Of a DNA stretch of 64,000 nucleotides, positions 36,697 to 45,896 are shown piece by piece. How positions within the stretch are numbered: position 1 is the stretch's first letter; every line of letters begins with the position of its first letter. Below the pieces are notes generated by a model, which did not search any database, had not been told where the DNA came from, and saw nothing but the letters and a program-made list of their open reading frames with translations. A program made the translations under genes and the position numbers. The DNA comes from Rugamonas apoptosis (GTDB lineage Bacteria > Pseudomonadota > Gammaproteobacteria > Burkholderiales > Burkholderiaceae_D), in contig NZ_JACEZU010000008.1 in assembly GCF_014042355.1 (NCBI RefSeq), forward strand, positions 248,001 to 312,000, in the 5' to 3' direction.

Positions 36697-38580
36697 ATGC
36701 CGAAAGTTCTTCTCGTCAACGACGACCCGGCCAGCCTGTTCACACTGGAGCAACTGTTGGCGGACTCGGCCCGTCAACACGGCTATCAGTTGTTGTCGGC
36801 CTGCTCGGGCAAGGAAGCGCTGCGCCAGGTACTGCGCCATGACTTCGCCGTCATCCTGCTCGACGTCAGCATGCCGGACATGGATGGCTTCGAGACGGCC
36901 GAAGCGATCCACTCCCATCCGCGCTCGGCCGGCGTGCCCATCATCTTCATCACGGCCCATTACGCCGACGAGATGAACCGCCTGAAGGCGTACCAGAAAG
37001 GCGCCGTCGATTATTTGTTCACGCCCGTGATCCCGCAGATCCTGCAGACCAAGGTGGAAGTGTTCGTCGAGATGACCAAGCAGACCATCCAGCTGCGCAA
37101 AAAATCAGAGCAGCTGGCGCGCCTGAACGAGGATATGCGGGTGCAGCGCTTGCAGGAGCTGGAACGCATCAACCAGGAACTGGAAGCGGAGATCAAGGAA
37201 CGCAAACACGCCGAGCAGCGCGCGCATGAACTGTCCACGCGCGACGCGCTCACCAATCTCGTCAACCGCCGCTCGCTGATCCAGCAACTGGAACATGCCG
37301 TGGCCTCGGCCGACCGCAACCGCACCCAGTTCGCGCTGCTGTTCCTGGACCTGGACAAATTCAAGGAAGTCAACGACCACTATGGCCACGAAGTGGGCGA
37401 CGAGCTGCTGCGCCAGGTGGCGGCCCGGCTGACGGCGGCCGTGCGCGTGTCGGACGTGGTGGCGCGGCTGGGCGGCGACGAATTCGTGGTGCTGATCGAA
37501 GGCCCGGGAGCCGCCACCAACGCCGCCCGCGTGGCGCGCAAGATCGAGCAGGCCGGCGCCCGGCCCTATGTGATCGGCAGCCACCACATCCACAGCGCGC
37601 CCAGCGTGGGCATCGCGCTCTATCCGCAGGACGGCGACAGCGCCCGCACCCTGATGCGCAACGCGGACCTGGCCATGTACCAGGCCAAGCAGGATAACGG
37701 CGGCAGCATCAAATTCTTCCACGAGGAACTCAACGCGCGCGAACGGGAACGGGAGCGGTGGACGTGCGAACTGCAGCAGGCGCTCGACGCGGACCAGCTG
37801 GAGTTGCGCTACCAGCCGCAGGTGGCGCTGGCGTCGGGCCAGGTGCACCGTGCGGAAGCGCTGCTGTACTGGCGCCACCCCCGCCTGGGCTTGATCCCGG
37901 CGCCGCAGTTCCTGCCCTGCGTGCACGACCGCGCCCTGCTCGACCGGCTCGACGCCTGGGTCATCGCCGGCGCCTGTGCCCAGGTGGCCCAGTGGCAGCA
38001 GGCGTCATCCTCCGCGCAACTGGGTGTGACCTTCAACCTGGCCGCGCCCCAGTTGCGCCCGGAACTGGGGCAGCAGCTGTTGCCAGCCCTGCGGCGGCAT
38101 CGGCTGCGCGCCGGCAGCGTCACGCTGGAACTGAACGAGACGCTGCTGCCGGACAGCGGCGACTGCGCCCTGGCGCTGCTGCGCCAGTTGCGGGACGCTG
38201 GCGTGCGCCTGGCGCTCGACCATTTCGGCAGCGCCCACTCCTCGCTGACCACCTGCAAGCAGCTGCGATTCGACGCGCTCAAGATCGACCACGCTTTCGT
38301 GCACGCCATCGGCCGCGAACACGGCGGCAGCGACATCGTGGCCGCCCTGATCCACCTGGCGCGCGCGCTGGCCATGCAGGTGGTGGCGCTGGGCGTGAAC
38401 CATGAACAGCAGCTGGAACACCTGCGGACCCAGGGCTGCGACTACTACCAGGGCGAACTGTATTGCCAGCCCATGCCGCCGGCCGACCTGATCACCCACC
38501 TTCACCACACGGGCGCCGCCGGCCAGGCGCACGCGCCGTGTCCCACCCAACCTCCCAAACCAAGAGGAAAGCGTCCATGA
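36697..38580 (+). CDS. REC-GGDEF-EAL response regulator with degenerate EAL
   Basis: A 627-residue soluble protein. The receiver (3-125) has LLVNDD and acceptor VILLDVSMPDMDG, but the invariant Lys of the K-P motif is Thr (YLFTPV). A coiled coil (~126-180) leads to GGDEF (~185-340), with RLGGDEFVV intact near 257 and an RVSD inhibitory site five residues before. The EAL domain (~355-590) keeps EALLYW and KIDHAF, but DDFGTGYSSL reads DHFGSAHSSL and EGVET reads LGVNH. It should make, not degrade, c-di-GMP. The ATG at 36697 begins at the receiver. The stop overlaps the next kinase start (atga). Confidence 0.92.
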   Translation: MPKVLLVNDDPASLFTLEQLLADSARQHGYQLLSACSGKEALRQVLRHDFAVILLDVSMPDMDGFETAEAIHSHPRSAGVPIIFITAHYADEMNRLKAYQKGAVDYLFTPVIPQILQTKVEVFVEMTKQTIQLRKKSEQLARLNEDMRVQRLQELERINQELEAEIKERKHAEQRAHELSTRDALTNLVNRRSLIQQLEHAVASADRNRTQFALLFLDLDKFKEVNDHYGHEVGDELLRQVAARLTAAVRVSDVVARLGGDEFVVLIEGPGAATNAARVARKIEQAGARPYVIGSHHIHSAPSVGIALYPQDGDSARTLMRNADLAMYQAKQDNGGSIKFFHEELNARERERERWTCELQQALDADQLELRYQPQVALASGQVHRAEALLYWRHPRLGLIPAPQFLPCVHDRALLDRLDAWVIAGACAQVAQWQQASSSAQLGVTFNLAAPQLRPELGQQLLPALRRHRLRAGSVTLELNETLLPDSGDCALALLRQLRDAGVRLALDHFGSAHSSLTTCKQLRFDALKIDHAFVHAIGREHGGSDIVAALIHLARALAMQVVALGVNHEQQLEHLRTQGCDYYQGELYCQPMPPADLITHLHHTGAAGQAHAPCPTQPPKPRGKRP

Positions 38581-41500
38581 ACGATATGACCGACATGCGC
38601 GAGGAACTCGACGTCAAGCTGCTGCTGTCCACCCTGATGGCGCTCAAGAAGGGCGACTTCTCAGCCCGCATGCCGTCCGACTGGACCGGCATCTCCGGCA
38701 AGATCGCCGATACCCTCAACGACCTGATCGAAACCAAGGAAAAAATGGTCAAGGCGGTGGTGGAAGTGAGCCGGGTGGTGGGCCGCGAAGGCCGCTTGAC
38801 CCAGCGCGCCGCCGTGCCCAACGTGGCGGGCGGCTGGGCCACCATCATCAGCTCCGTCAATACCTTGATCGACGACCTGGTGCGGCCCACCACGGAAATG
38901 GCGCGCGTGATCGGCGCCGTCGCGAAAGGCGACCTGTCGCAAACGATGGCGCTGGAAGTGGATGGCCACCCGCTCAAGGGCCAGTACCTGCGCGCCGCCA
39001 CCACGGCCAACACCATGGTCGAACAGTTGTCCTCGTTCTCATCCGAAGTCACGCGCGTGGCGCGCGAGGTGGGCACCGAAGGCAAGCTCGGTGGCCAGGC
39101 CCAGGTGAAAGGCGTGGCCGGCACCTGGAAGGACTTGACCGACTCGGTGAACTCGATGGCCGGCAACCTCACCTCGCAGGTGCGCAACATCGCGGAAGTG
39201 ACGACGGCCGTGGCCAACGGCGACCTGTCGAAAAAAATCACGGTGGACGTACGCGGCGAGATCCTGCAGCTCAAGGACACCATCAACGTGATGGTGGACC
39301 AGCTGCGCTCCTTCGCCTCGGAGGTGACGCGGGTGGCGCGCGAGGTGGGCACCGAGGGCAAGCTCGGTGGCCAGGCTTACGTTCCCGGCGTGGGCGGCAC
39401 CTGGAAGGACTTGACCGACAACGTCAACTTCATGGCCTCCAACCTCACGGGCCAGGTACGCAACATCGCCGCCGTGACCACGGCCGTGGCCAATGGCGAC
39501 CTGTCGAAGAAAATCACAGTGGACGTGAAAGGCGAAATCCTGGAACTGAAGAACACCATCAACGTGATGGTGGACCAGCTGTCCTCGTTCGCATCGGAAG
39601 TGACGCGGGTGGCGCGCGAGGTAGGCACCGAGGGCAAGCTCGGTGGCCAGGCCCAGGTGAAAGGCGTGGCCGGCACCTGGAAGGACTTGACCGACTCGGT
39701 GAACTCCATGGCCGGCAACCTGACGGGCCAGGTGCGCAACATCGCCGACGTGACCACGGCTGTGGCCAACGGCGACCTGTCGAAAAAGATCACGGTGGAC
39801 GTGAAAGGCGAAATTCTGGAACTGAAGAACACCATCAACGTGATGGTGGACCAGTTGAATTCCTTCGCCTCCGAAGTCACGCGGGTGGCGCGCGAAGTGG
39901 GCACGGAGGGCAAGCTCGGTGGCCAGGCCAACGTGCCCGGCGTGGCCGGCACCTGGAAGGACTTGACGGACGGCGTGAACTCCATGGCCGGTAACCTGAC
40001 GGGCCAGGTGCGCAACATCGCCGACGTGACGACAGCCGTGGCCAACGGCGACCTGTCGAAAAAGATCACGGTGGACGTCAAGGGCGAAATCCTGGAACTG
40101 AAGAACACTATCAACGTGATGGTGGACCAGCTGTCCTCGTTCGCATCGGAAGTGACGCGGGTGGCGCGCGAGGTGGGCACCGAGGGCAAGCTCGGTGGCC
40201 AGGCTTACGTGCCCGGCGTGGGCGGCACCTGGAAGGACTTGACCGACAACGTCAACTTCATGGCTTCCAACCTGACGGGCCAGGTGCGCAACATCGCCGC
40301 CGTGACCACGGCCGTGGCGCGCGGCGACCTGTCGAAAAAGATCACGGTGGACGTGAAGGGCGAAATCCTGGAGCTGAAAGACACCATCAACGTGATGGTG
40401 GACCAGTTGTCCTCGTTCGCCTCCGAGGTCACGCGCGTGGCGCGCGAGGTGGGTACGGAAGGCAAGCTCGGTGGCCAGGCCAACGTGTCCGGCGTGGCCG
40501 GCACCTGGAAGGACCTGACGGAAAACGTCAACCAGCTGGCGGCCAACCTGACCAACCAGGTGCGCGCCATCGCCGAGGTGGCGACGGCCGTCACGCGGGG
40601 CGACTTGTCGCGTTCGATCCAGGTGGAGGCGCGCGGCGAGGTGTCCTACCTGAAGGACAACATCAACGAGATGATCCGCAACCTGAAGGACACCACGCTC
40701 AAGAACGCCCAGCAGGACTGGCTGAAAACCAACCTGGCCCGCTTCACCCGGCTGCTGCAGGGCCAACGCGACCTGGCGGCCGTGAGCAAGCTGATTTTAT
40801 CGGAGCTGGCGCCGCTGGTGTCGGCCCACCACGGCGTGTTCTACATGATGGATTCGCTCGACAGCGACGCCCGGCTGCGCATGATCGCCAGCTATGGCTA
40901 CCGCTCCAGCCGCAAGCTGCCCACCTCCTTCCTGCCCGGCGAAGGGCTGGTGGGCCAGTGCGCGCTGGAGAAGGCGCGCATCTGGCTGACGGACGTGCCG
41001 CGCGACTACATCGTCGTCTCGTCCGGCCTGGGCGCGGCGCCGCCCACCAACATCGTGGTGCTGCCGATCCTGTTCGAGCAGCAGGTCAAGGCCGTGATCG
41101 AGATCGCCTCGCTGGACCGCTTCACGGAAACCCACCTGTCGTTCCTGGACCAGTTGATGGAATCGATCGGCGTGGTGCTCAACACCATCGAAGCGAACAG
41201 CCGCACGGAATCGCTGTTGACGCAATCGCAATCGCTGGCGCAGGAACTGCAACAGACCAACCAGGAACTGGCCGAGAAGGCGCGCTTGCTGTCGGAACAG
41301 AACATCGAAGTGGAGCGCAAGAACCGCGAAGTGGAGCAGGCCAAGCTGGCGCTGGAGGAAAAGGCCACCCAGCTGGCGCTGTCGTCCAAGTACAAATCCG
41401 AGTTCCTGGCCAATATGTCGCACGAATTGCGCACGCCGCTCAATTCACTGCTGATCCTGGCCCAGCAGCTGGGCGACAACCCGGAAGGTAACCTGTCGGG

Positions 41501-43535
41501 CAAGCAGGTGGAATTCGCCAAGACCATCCACGGCTCCGGCTCCGACCTGCTCACGCTGATCAACGACATCCTGGACCTGTCCAAGATCGAATCGGGTACG
41601 GTCACGCTGGACGTGTCCGAATACCGCTTCCAGAACCTGCGCAACTATGTGGACCGCACGTTCCGCCACATGGCCGAGGCCAAGCACCTGTCGTTCAGCG
41701 TGGCGCTACACGATGGCCTGCCCACGGCCATGATGACCGACACCACACGCCTGCAGCAGGTGCTGAAAAACCTGCTGTCGAACGCCTTCAAGTTCACCAA
41801 CCATGGCCAGGTGTCCCTCACCATCAGCCTGGTGACCAGCGGCTTCACCAGCGACCACCCCAACCTGCTGCACGCGGACGCGGTGCTGGCCTTCGCCGTC
41901 AGCGACACGGGCGTGGGCATCGCGGCCGACAAGCTGCAGCTGATTTTCGAAGCGTTCCAGCAGGCCGACGGCTCCACCGCCCGCAAGTACGGCGGCACGG
42001 GTCTGGGCCTGTCGATCTCGCGCGAACTGGCACGCCTGCTGGGCGGCGAGATCCGGGTCGAAAGCGTGGTCGGCGCCGGTTCCACTTTCACCTTGTTCCT
42101 GCCGTATAACCGGGCCGGTTTCATCAACTACGACATGGGGCGCCAGTCCCAGGTACGGCTGCCGTCGCCGCCGCCGCAAGTCATTTACGCCACCGCGCCA
42201 CCGATTGGGCATAGCGATCCGGAGCCGGCCAACGGCGGCCAGCGAGGCCACGATGGCCACGATGGCCACGATGGCCACGACGGTCACGAGATGGCCCAGG
42301 AACAGGATCACGACCTGACCGACTACAACGCCACCGGCGATGACCGTAGCCTGATCGCGGCCGGCGACCCGTCCGTGCTGATCGTGGAGGACGACGAACG
42401 CTTCGCCAAGATCGTGCTCGATTTCGCACGCGAAAAGAACTTCAAGGGCATCGTCACCCACCAGGGCGACTCGGCCCTGAGCCTGGCGCGCGACTACCTG
42501 CCCTCGGCCATCCTGCTCGACATCGACCTGCCCGACATCGACGGCTTCACGGTGCTGGACCGGCTCAAGCGCGATCCCAGCACGCGCCACATCCCCGTGC
42601 ATGTGATGTCCATCCTGCGCGAACGGGAACGGGCGCTGCGCCAGGGCGCCATCTCCTACATGAGCAAACCGGTCGGCAAGGAGGCGCTGCAGGAAGAATT
42701 CGGCCGCATCCAGAATTTCCAGTTGGGCGGCAAACGCAGCCTGCTGGTGGTGGACGACGAGCAACATCAACGCGACGCCATCGTGGCCCTGATCGGCGAC
42801 ACCGACCTGCGCATCGTCGCCGTCGACACTGGGCAGGCTGCGCTGAACGCGCTGCACGAATCGCATTTCGACTGCATGGTGCTGGACCTGACGCTGCCCG
42901 ACATCAGCGGCTTCGACCTGCTCGACCGCATCGGCAAGGACCCCGACCTGCGCCACCTGCCCATCGTGATCAACACCGCCAAGGACCTCAATCGCAAGGA
43001 GGTGACCAAGCTCAAACGCTACGCCAAGACCATCGTCGTCAAGGATGCCCGCTCGCCCGAGCGGCTGCTGGACGAGACGGCGCTGTTCCTGCACCGCTCG
43101 CAAGCCAGCCTGCCGGAAGCGCAGCGCCGCATGCTGGAGGAAATCCACGCCGCCGAAGGGGGGCTGGCCGGGCGCAAGGTACTGATCGTGGACGACGATT
43201 TGCGCAACATCTTCGCCCTGTCCTCGCTGCTGGAGCGCCAGCAAATGCAGGTGTCGTTCGCCGAGAACGGACGCGACGGCATCGAAGTGCTGGAAAAGGA
43301 TCCCACCATCGAGATCGTCCTGATGGACATCATGATGCCGGAGATGGACGGCTACGACACCATGCGTGCGATCCGGCGCATCCCCAAGTTCAAGTCGCTG
43401 CCCATCATCACGCTCACGGCCAAGGCCATGAAGGGTGACCGCGACAAATGCATCGCCGCCGGCGCCTCGGACTACATCACCAAGCCGGTGGACGTGGCGC
43501 AGTTGCTGTCGCTGATGCGGGTCTGGCTGCACTGA
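38577..43535 (+). CDS. Poly-HAMP GAF hybrid histidine kinase with three receivers
   Basis: A 1652-residue kinase with no membrane segment. Two divergent HAMP-like units (1-152) are followed by six 92-residue repeats (153-704), each with TRVAREVGTEGKLGGQA, GTWKDLT and GDLSKKI. Then come GAF (~725-875), a coiled coil (~876-937) and HisKA with His949 (FLANMSHELRTPLN). HATPase (~1050-1175) ends in KYGGTGLGLSIS. After a GHD tandem stretch (~1223-1238) are three receivers (~1265-1380, 1387-1500, 1534-1652), with acceptors in LLDIDLPDIDG, VLDLTLPDISG and LMDIMMPEMDG. The repeat block resembles fungal Nik1/Os-1 group III kinases. It is coupled by overlaps to both neighbours; aagagga lies upstream of its ATG. 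Confidence 0.94.
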   Translation: MNDMTDMREELDVKLLLSTLMALKKGDFSARMPSDWTGISGKIADTLNDLIETKEKMVKAVVEVSRVVGREGRLTQRAAVPNVAGGWATIISSVNTLIDDLVRPTTEMARVIGAVAKGDLSQTMALEVDGHPLKGQYLRAATTANTMVEQLSSFSSEVTRVAREVGTEGKLGGQAQVKGVAGTWKDLTDSVNSMAGNLTSQVRNIAEVTTAVANGDLSKKITVDVRGEILQLKDTINVMVDQLRSFASEVTRVAREVGTEGKLGGQAYVPGVGGTWKDLTDNVNFMASNLTGQVRNIAAVTTAVANGDLSKKITVDVKGEILELKNTINVMVDQLSSFASEVTRVAREVGTEGKLGGQAQVKGVAGTWKDLTDSVNSMAGNLTGQVRNIADVTTAVANGDLSKKITVDVKGEILELKNTINVMVDQLNSFASEVTRVAREVGTEGKLGGQANVPGVAGTWKDLTDGVNSMAGNLTGQVRNIADVTTAVANGDLSKKITVDVKGEILELKNTINVMVDQLSSFASEVTRVAREVGTEGKLGGQAYVPGVGGTWKDLTDNVNFMASNLTGQVRNIAAVTTAVARGDLSKKITVDVKGEILELKDTINVMVDQLSSFASEVTRVAREVGTEGKLGGQANVSGVAGTWKDLTENVNQLAANLTNQVRAIAEVATAVTRGDLSRSIQVEARGEVSYLKDNINEMIRNLKDTTLKNAQQDWLKTNLARFTRLLQGQRDLAAVSKLILSELAPLVSAHHGVFYMMDSLDSDARLRMIASYGYRSSRKLPTSFLPGEGLVGQCALEKARIWLTDVPRDYIVVSSGLGAAPPTNIVVLPILFEQQVKAVIEIASLDRFTETHLSFLDQLMESIGVVLNTIEANSRTESLLTQSQSLAQELQQTNQELAEKARLLSEQNIEVERKNREVEQAKLALEEKATQLALSSKYKSEFLANMSHELRTPLNSLLILAQQLGDNPEGNLSGKQVEFAKTIHGSGSDLLTLINDILDLSKIESGTVTLDVSEYRFQNLRNYVDRTFRHMAEAKHLSFSVALHDGLPTAMMTDTTRLQQVLKNLLSNAFKFTNHGQVSLTISLVTSGFTSDHPNLLHADAVLAFAVSDTGVGIAADKLQLIFEAFQQADGSTARKYGGTGLGLSISRELARLLGGEIRVESVVGAGSTFTLFLPYNRAGFINYDMGRQSQVRLPSPPPQVIYATAPPIGHSDPEPANGGQRGHDGHDGHDGHDGHEMAQEQDHDLTDYNATGDDRSLIAAGDPSVLIVEDDERFAKIVLDFAREKNFKGIVTHQGDSALSLARDYLPSAILLDIDLPDIDGFTVLDRLKRDPSTRHIPVHVMSILRERERALRQGAISYMSKPVGKEALQEEFGRIQNFQLGGKRSLLVVDDEQHQRDAIVALIGDTDLRIVAVDTGQAALNALHESHFDCMVLDLTLPDISGFDLLDRIGKDPDLRHLPIVINTAKDLNRKEVTKLKRYAKTIVVKDARSPERLLDETALFLHRSQASLPEAQRRMLEEIHAAEGGLAGRKVLIVDDDLRNIFALSSLLERQQMQVSFAENGRDGIEVLEKDPTIEIVLMDIMMPEMDGYDTMRAIRRIPKFKSLPIITLTAKAMKGDRDKCIAAGASDYITKPVDVAQLLSLMRVWLH
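39033..40688 (+). repeat. Six tandem 276-bp repeats encoding HAMP units
   Basis: The marker string caagctcggtggccaggc recurs at 39083, 39359, 39635, 39911, 40187 and 40463, exactly 276 bp apart. The units begin at 39033, 39309, 39585, 39861, 40137 and 40413. Units 2 and 5 are near-twins (both AYVPGVGG with DNVNFMAS), and units 1 and 3 share AQVKGVAG with DSVNSMAG. The last unit has diverged. All are in frame. Confidence 0.95.
42248..42287 (+). repeat. 9-bp in-frame repeat encoding Gly-His-Asp
   Basis: Three to four copies of gatggccac followed by a variant gacggtcac encode a GHDGHDGHDGHDGHE stretch between the HATPase and the first receiver of the poly-HAMP kinase. It is a flexible, possibly metal-binding linker whose length could vary by slippage without a frame change. 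Confidence 0.85.
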
Positions 43536-44398
43536 TGGCGGCCGTGATGGAAGCGGCCGAACCTCCCCAGCGCCAGCCCGGCACGCCGGCTGTGGAGGAA
43601 CTGGAACTGGCGCTGCTGCTCGAAGCGCTGGTGCAATGCTATGGCTACGATTTTCGCGGCCACGAACGGGCCGTATTGCGGCACAAGCTGGCCGCCGTGA
43701 TGGTGCGGCTCGGGGCGCGCACCCTGTCGTCGCTGCAGGACCTGGTGCTGCACGACCATGGCGCCATGGCGGCCGTGCTGCGGGCGCTGCATGTGCCGCC
43801 AGCCGCCCTGTTCGACGACGCGCCGGAAGTGGCGCAACTGCGCGCCGTGCTGGGCGCCTGCCTGCACGGCGCGGCCTTGCCCAAGGTGTGGCTGGCCGAC
43901 TGCGCCGGCGCCATGCAGGCGTGGACGCTGGCCATCCTGCTGCGCGAACAGCAGCTGGACGGCCGCACGGAGATCTTCGCCACCGTGCCCAGCGACGAGC
44001 AGTTGGCCGAGGCGCAGGACGCCAGCGTGGCGCTGGCCGACCTGCCCGCGCTGCAGGAGAACTATGTGCGCTGCGGCGGCCAGGGCGCGCTGCTCGGCCA
44101 CTTGCTGGTCCAGGGCGAGCGGGCCACGCTGCTGCCGCAACTACGCAGCCGCATCACCTGGGCCCAGTACAACCTGGTGACGGACGCCTCCTGCAACGAG
44201 TTCCAGCTCATCGTGTGCCGCCGCGCCCTGCCCGACTTCGGCCCCATGCTGCGGCGGCGCGTGCTGCGCCTGTTCCATGACAGCCTGGCGCCGTTCGGGG
44301 CGCTGGGCCTGGACCGTCCGTTCGACGCGGACGACCCGCTGGCCGCCAGTTACCAGCCACTGTTGCCGCAACTGCCGTGGTACCGGCGCACGGCTTGA
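43535..44398 (+). CDS. Degenerate CheR-like methyltransferase homologue
   Basis: A 287-residue protein whose ATG shares a base with the kinase stop (tgatg). The CheR N-domain pattern is present (YGYDFRGHERAVLRHKL), and the C-terminal half ends with the family's Rossmann tail (FQLIVCRRAL, then FHDSLAPFGALGL). The SAM motif, usually W-x-AGCSTGEE-YS, reads VWLADCAGAMQAWT. The ATD acid reads ATV, and the FRDP loop reads FDDAP. It is unlikely to bind SAM or methylate receptors. It may serve as a binding or scaffold partner of the upstream kinase (inference). The alternative is gene decay, but the frame is intact. Confidence 0.82.
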   Translation: MAAVMEAAEPPQRQPGTPAVEELELALLLEALVQCYGYDFRGHERAVLRHKLAAVMVRLGARTLSSLQDLVLHDHGAMAAVLRALHVPPAALFDDAPEVAQLRAVLGACLHGAALPKVWLADCAGAMQAWTLAILLREQQLDGRTEIFATVPSDEQLAEAQDASVALADLPALQENYVRCGGQGALLGHLLVQGERATLLPQLRSRITWAQYNLVTDASCNEFQLIVCRRALPDFGPMLRRRVLRLFHDSLAPFGALGLDRPFDADDPLAASYQPLLPQLPWYRRTA

Positions 44399-44411
44399 TC
44401 AAGCGACCGCC

Positions 44412-45035
44412 CTAGTTCACGGCCGCGCTGGGACGCTCCGCGATGCGGTCGCGCCAGGCCTGCAAGTGCTCCATGCCTTCCGCGCCGGGGCGGAACCTCA
44501 TCAGGCCACGCGCGAACTCCAGCGCGCAGAAGGCCGTGATGTCGGCGATGGTGAAACGGGCGCCGGCCACGTAAGGCTGGCCGGCCAATGTCTGGTCCAG
44601 CCAGCGCGCCACGTCGCGCACCTTCTCGCCCTGCGAGGCGCCGAATTCGGGGAACTGCGGCTGCTCCAGCTTGGCCAGGCCGGGATGGGTGTGGCGGATG
44701 CAGTTGGCGATGGCGGCGAACAAGCGCAGTTCCACGCGGCGGTCAGCCATCTCGATGAAAGCCCGTTCCTCGTAACCCTCGCCCATCAGGTTCGGCTCCG
44801 GCGCGTAGCCTTCCAGCCAGGAGCAGATGGCGCGCGTCTCGCACAACATGCGGCCATCGTCCAGTTCCAGCGCCGGCACCTGGGCCAGCGGATTCCTGGC
44901 CAGGAAGGCCGCGCTCTTATGCTCGTTGGTGGACAGGTCGATCATCACTTGCTCGATGCCGTCTATGCCCTTCTCGGCGATGAACATGGCGACGCGGCGC
45001 GGATTGGGCGCGCGGAATGCGGTGTACAACTTCAT
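44412..45035 (-). CDS. Glutathione S-transferase family protein
   Basis: A 207-residue GST with the thioredoxin-fold N domain (MKLYTAFRAPNPRRVAMFIAE, then NPLAQVPALELDDGRMLCETRAI, the cis-Pro and E-(S/T)-x-x-I glutathione-binding pattern) and a helical C domain (ARFTIADITAFCALEF). The usual catalytic Ser/Cys region reads RAPNPRR. It is the second gene of a two-GST operon, 2 bp after its neighbour. The substrate is unknown. Confidence 0.9.
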   Translation of the reverse strand: MKLYTAFRAPNPRRVAMFIAEKGIDGIEQVMIDLSTNEHKSAAFLARNPLAQVPALELDDGRMLCETRAICSWLEGYAPEPNLMGEGYEERAFIEMADRRVELRLFAAIANCIRHTHPGLAKLEQPQFPEFGASQGEKVRDVARWLDQTLAGQPYVAGARFTIADITAFCALEFARGLMRFRPGAEGMEHLQAWRDRIAERPSAAVN

Positions 45036-45037
45036 CT

Positions 45038-45745
45038 TTAAACTCCTTGTTCGCGGGATTGTCCGGTTTCCAGCATCTTGCGCGCCTCGGCGGCGAACTG
45101 CTGGGCTTTCTCTGCGCTGGCCGTGCGGTCCAGCTGCGACGGCGGCAACTGGATGCCGCGCTTGACGGCCGGCCGTTCGGCCACCGCGGCCAGCCAGCGG
45201 GTCAGGTGCGGCAAGTCGTCGGTGGGTACGCCCGACCAGTTGTGGGTACGCACCCAGGCCCAGTTGGCGATATCGGCGATCGAATAGTCGCCGGCCACGT
45301 ATTCATGCTCCTTCAAGTGGCCATCCAGCACCCGGAACAGGCGCTTGCTCTCGCCCTGGTAACGGTCGATGGCCGGCTGTATCTTTTCAGGGAAGTAGCG
45401 GAAGAACACATTGGCCTGGCCCATCATGGGGCCGATGCCGCCCATCTGGAACATCAGCCACTGCATCACCAGCGAGCGGCCCTTGGGATCGGCGGGCATC
45501 AGCCGGCCCGTTTTCTCGGCCAGGTAGACCAGGATGGCGCCCGATTCGAACACGGCGAAATTGTCGGCCGCACGGTCCACGATGGCCGGGATGCGGCCAT
45601 TCGGATTGATCGCCAGGAACCACGGCTGCTTCTGCTCGTTCTGTGACAGTTCCAGCGTATGCAACGTGTAGGGTAATTCCAGTTCTTCCAGCGCGATGGA
45701 AATCTTGTGGCCGTTCGGCGTGGCGGCCGTGTACAGGTCGATCAT
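45038..45745 (-). CDS. YfcG/YghU-type glutathione transferase
   Basis: A 235-residue Nu-class-like GST. It begins MIDLYTAATPNGHKISIALEELELPY, the characteristic T-PNGHK motif of YfcG/YghU enzymes with disulfide-bond reductase activity. NPNGRIPAIVD and FESGAILVYLAEKTG for glutathione binding follow, then YSIADIANWAWVRTH. The start at 45745 matches family N-termini and has gggaa upstream. It is the first gene of the GST pair. Confidence 0.9.
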   Translation of the reverse strand: MIDLYTAATPNGHKISIALEELELPYTLHTLELSQNEQKQPWFLAINPNGRIPAIVDRAADNFAVFESGAILVYLAEKTGRLMPADPKGRSLVMQWLMFQMGGIGPMMGQANVFFRYFPEKIQPAIDRYQGESKRLFRVLDGHLKEHEYVAGDYSIADIANWAWVRTHNWSGVPTDDLPHLTRWLAAVAERPAVKRGIQLPPSQLDRTASAEKAQQFAAEARKMLETGQSREQGV

Positions 45746-45896
45746 GGCGGCGTGTTCCCTCATGTTTGAGCAGCTTGGAATCATAGCGCCATTTGGCGGC
45801 AGGCGCTTGTGGTCGCATTGACAAGCATGCGCTTTCTCCGTAGATTGCCGCTACACTTTCACCGATTTCCCGACTCCACAAGATAAAGGGCACAGC

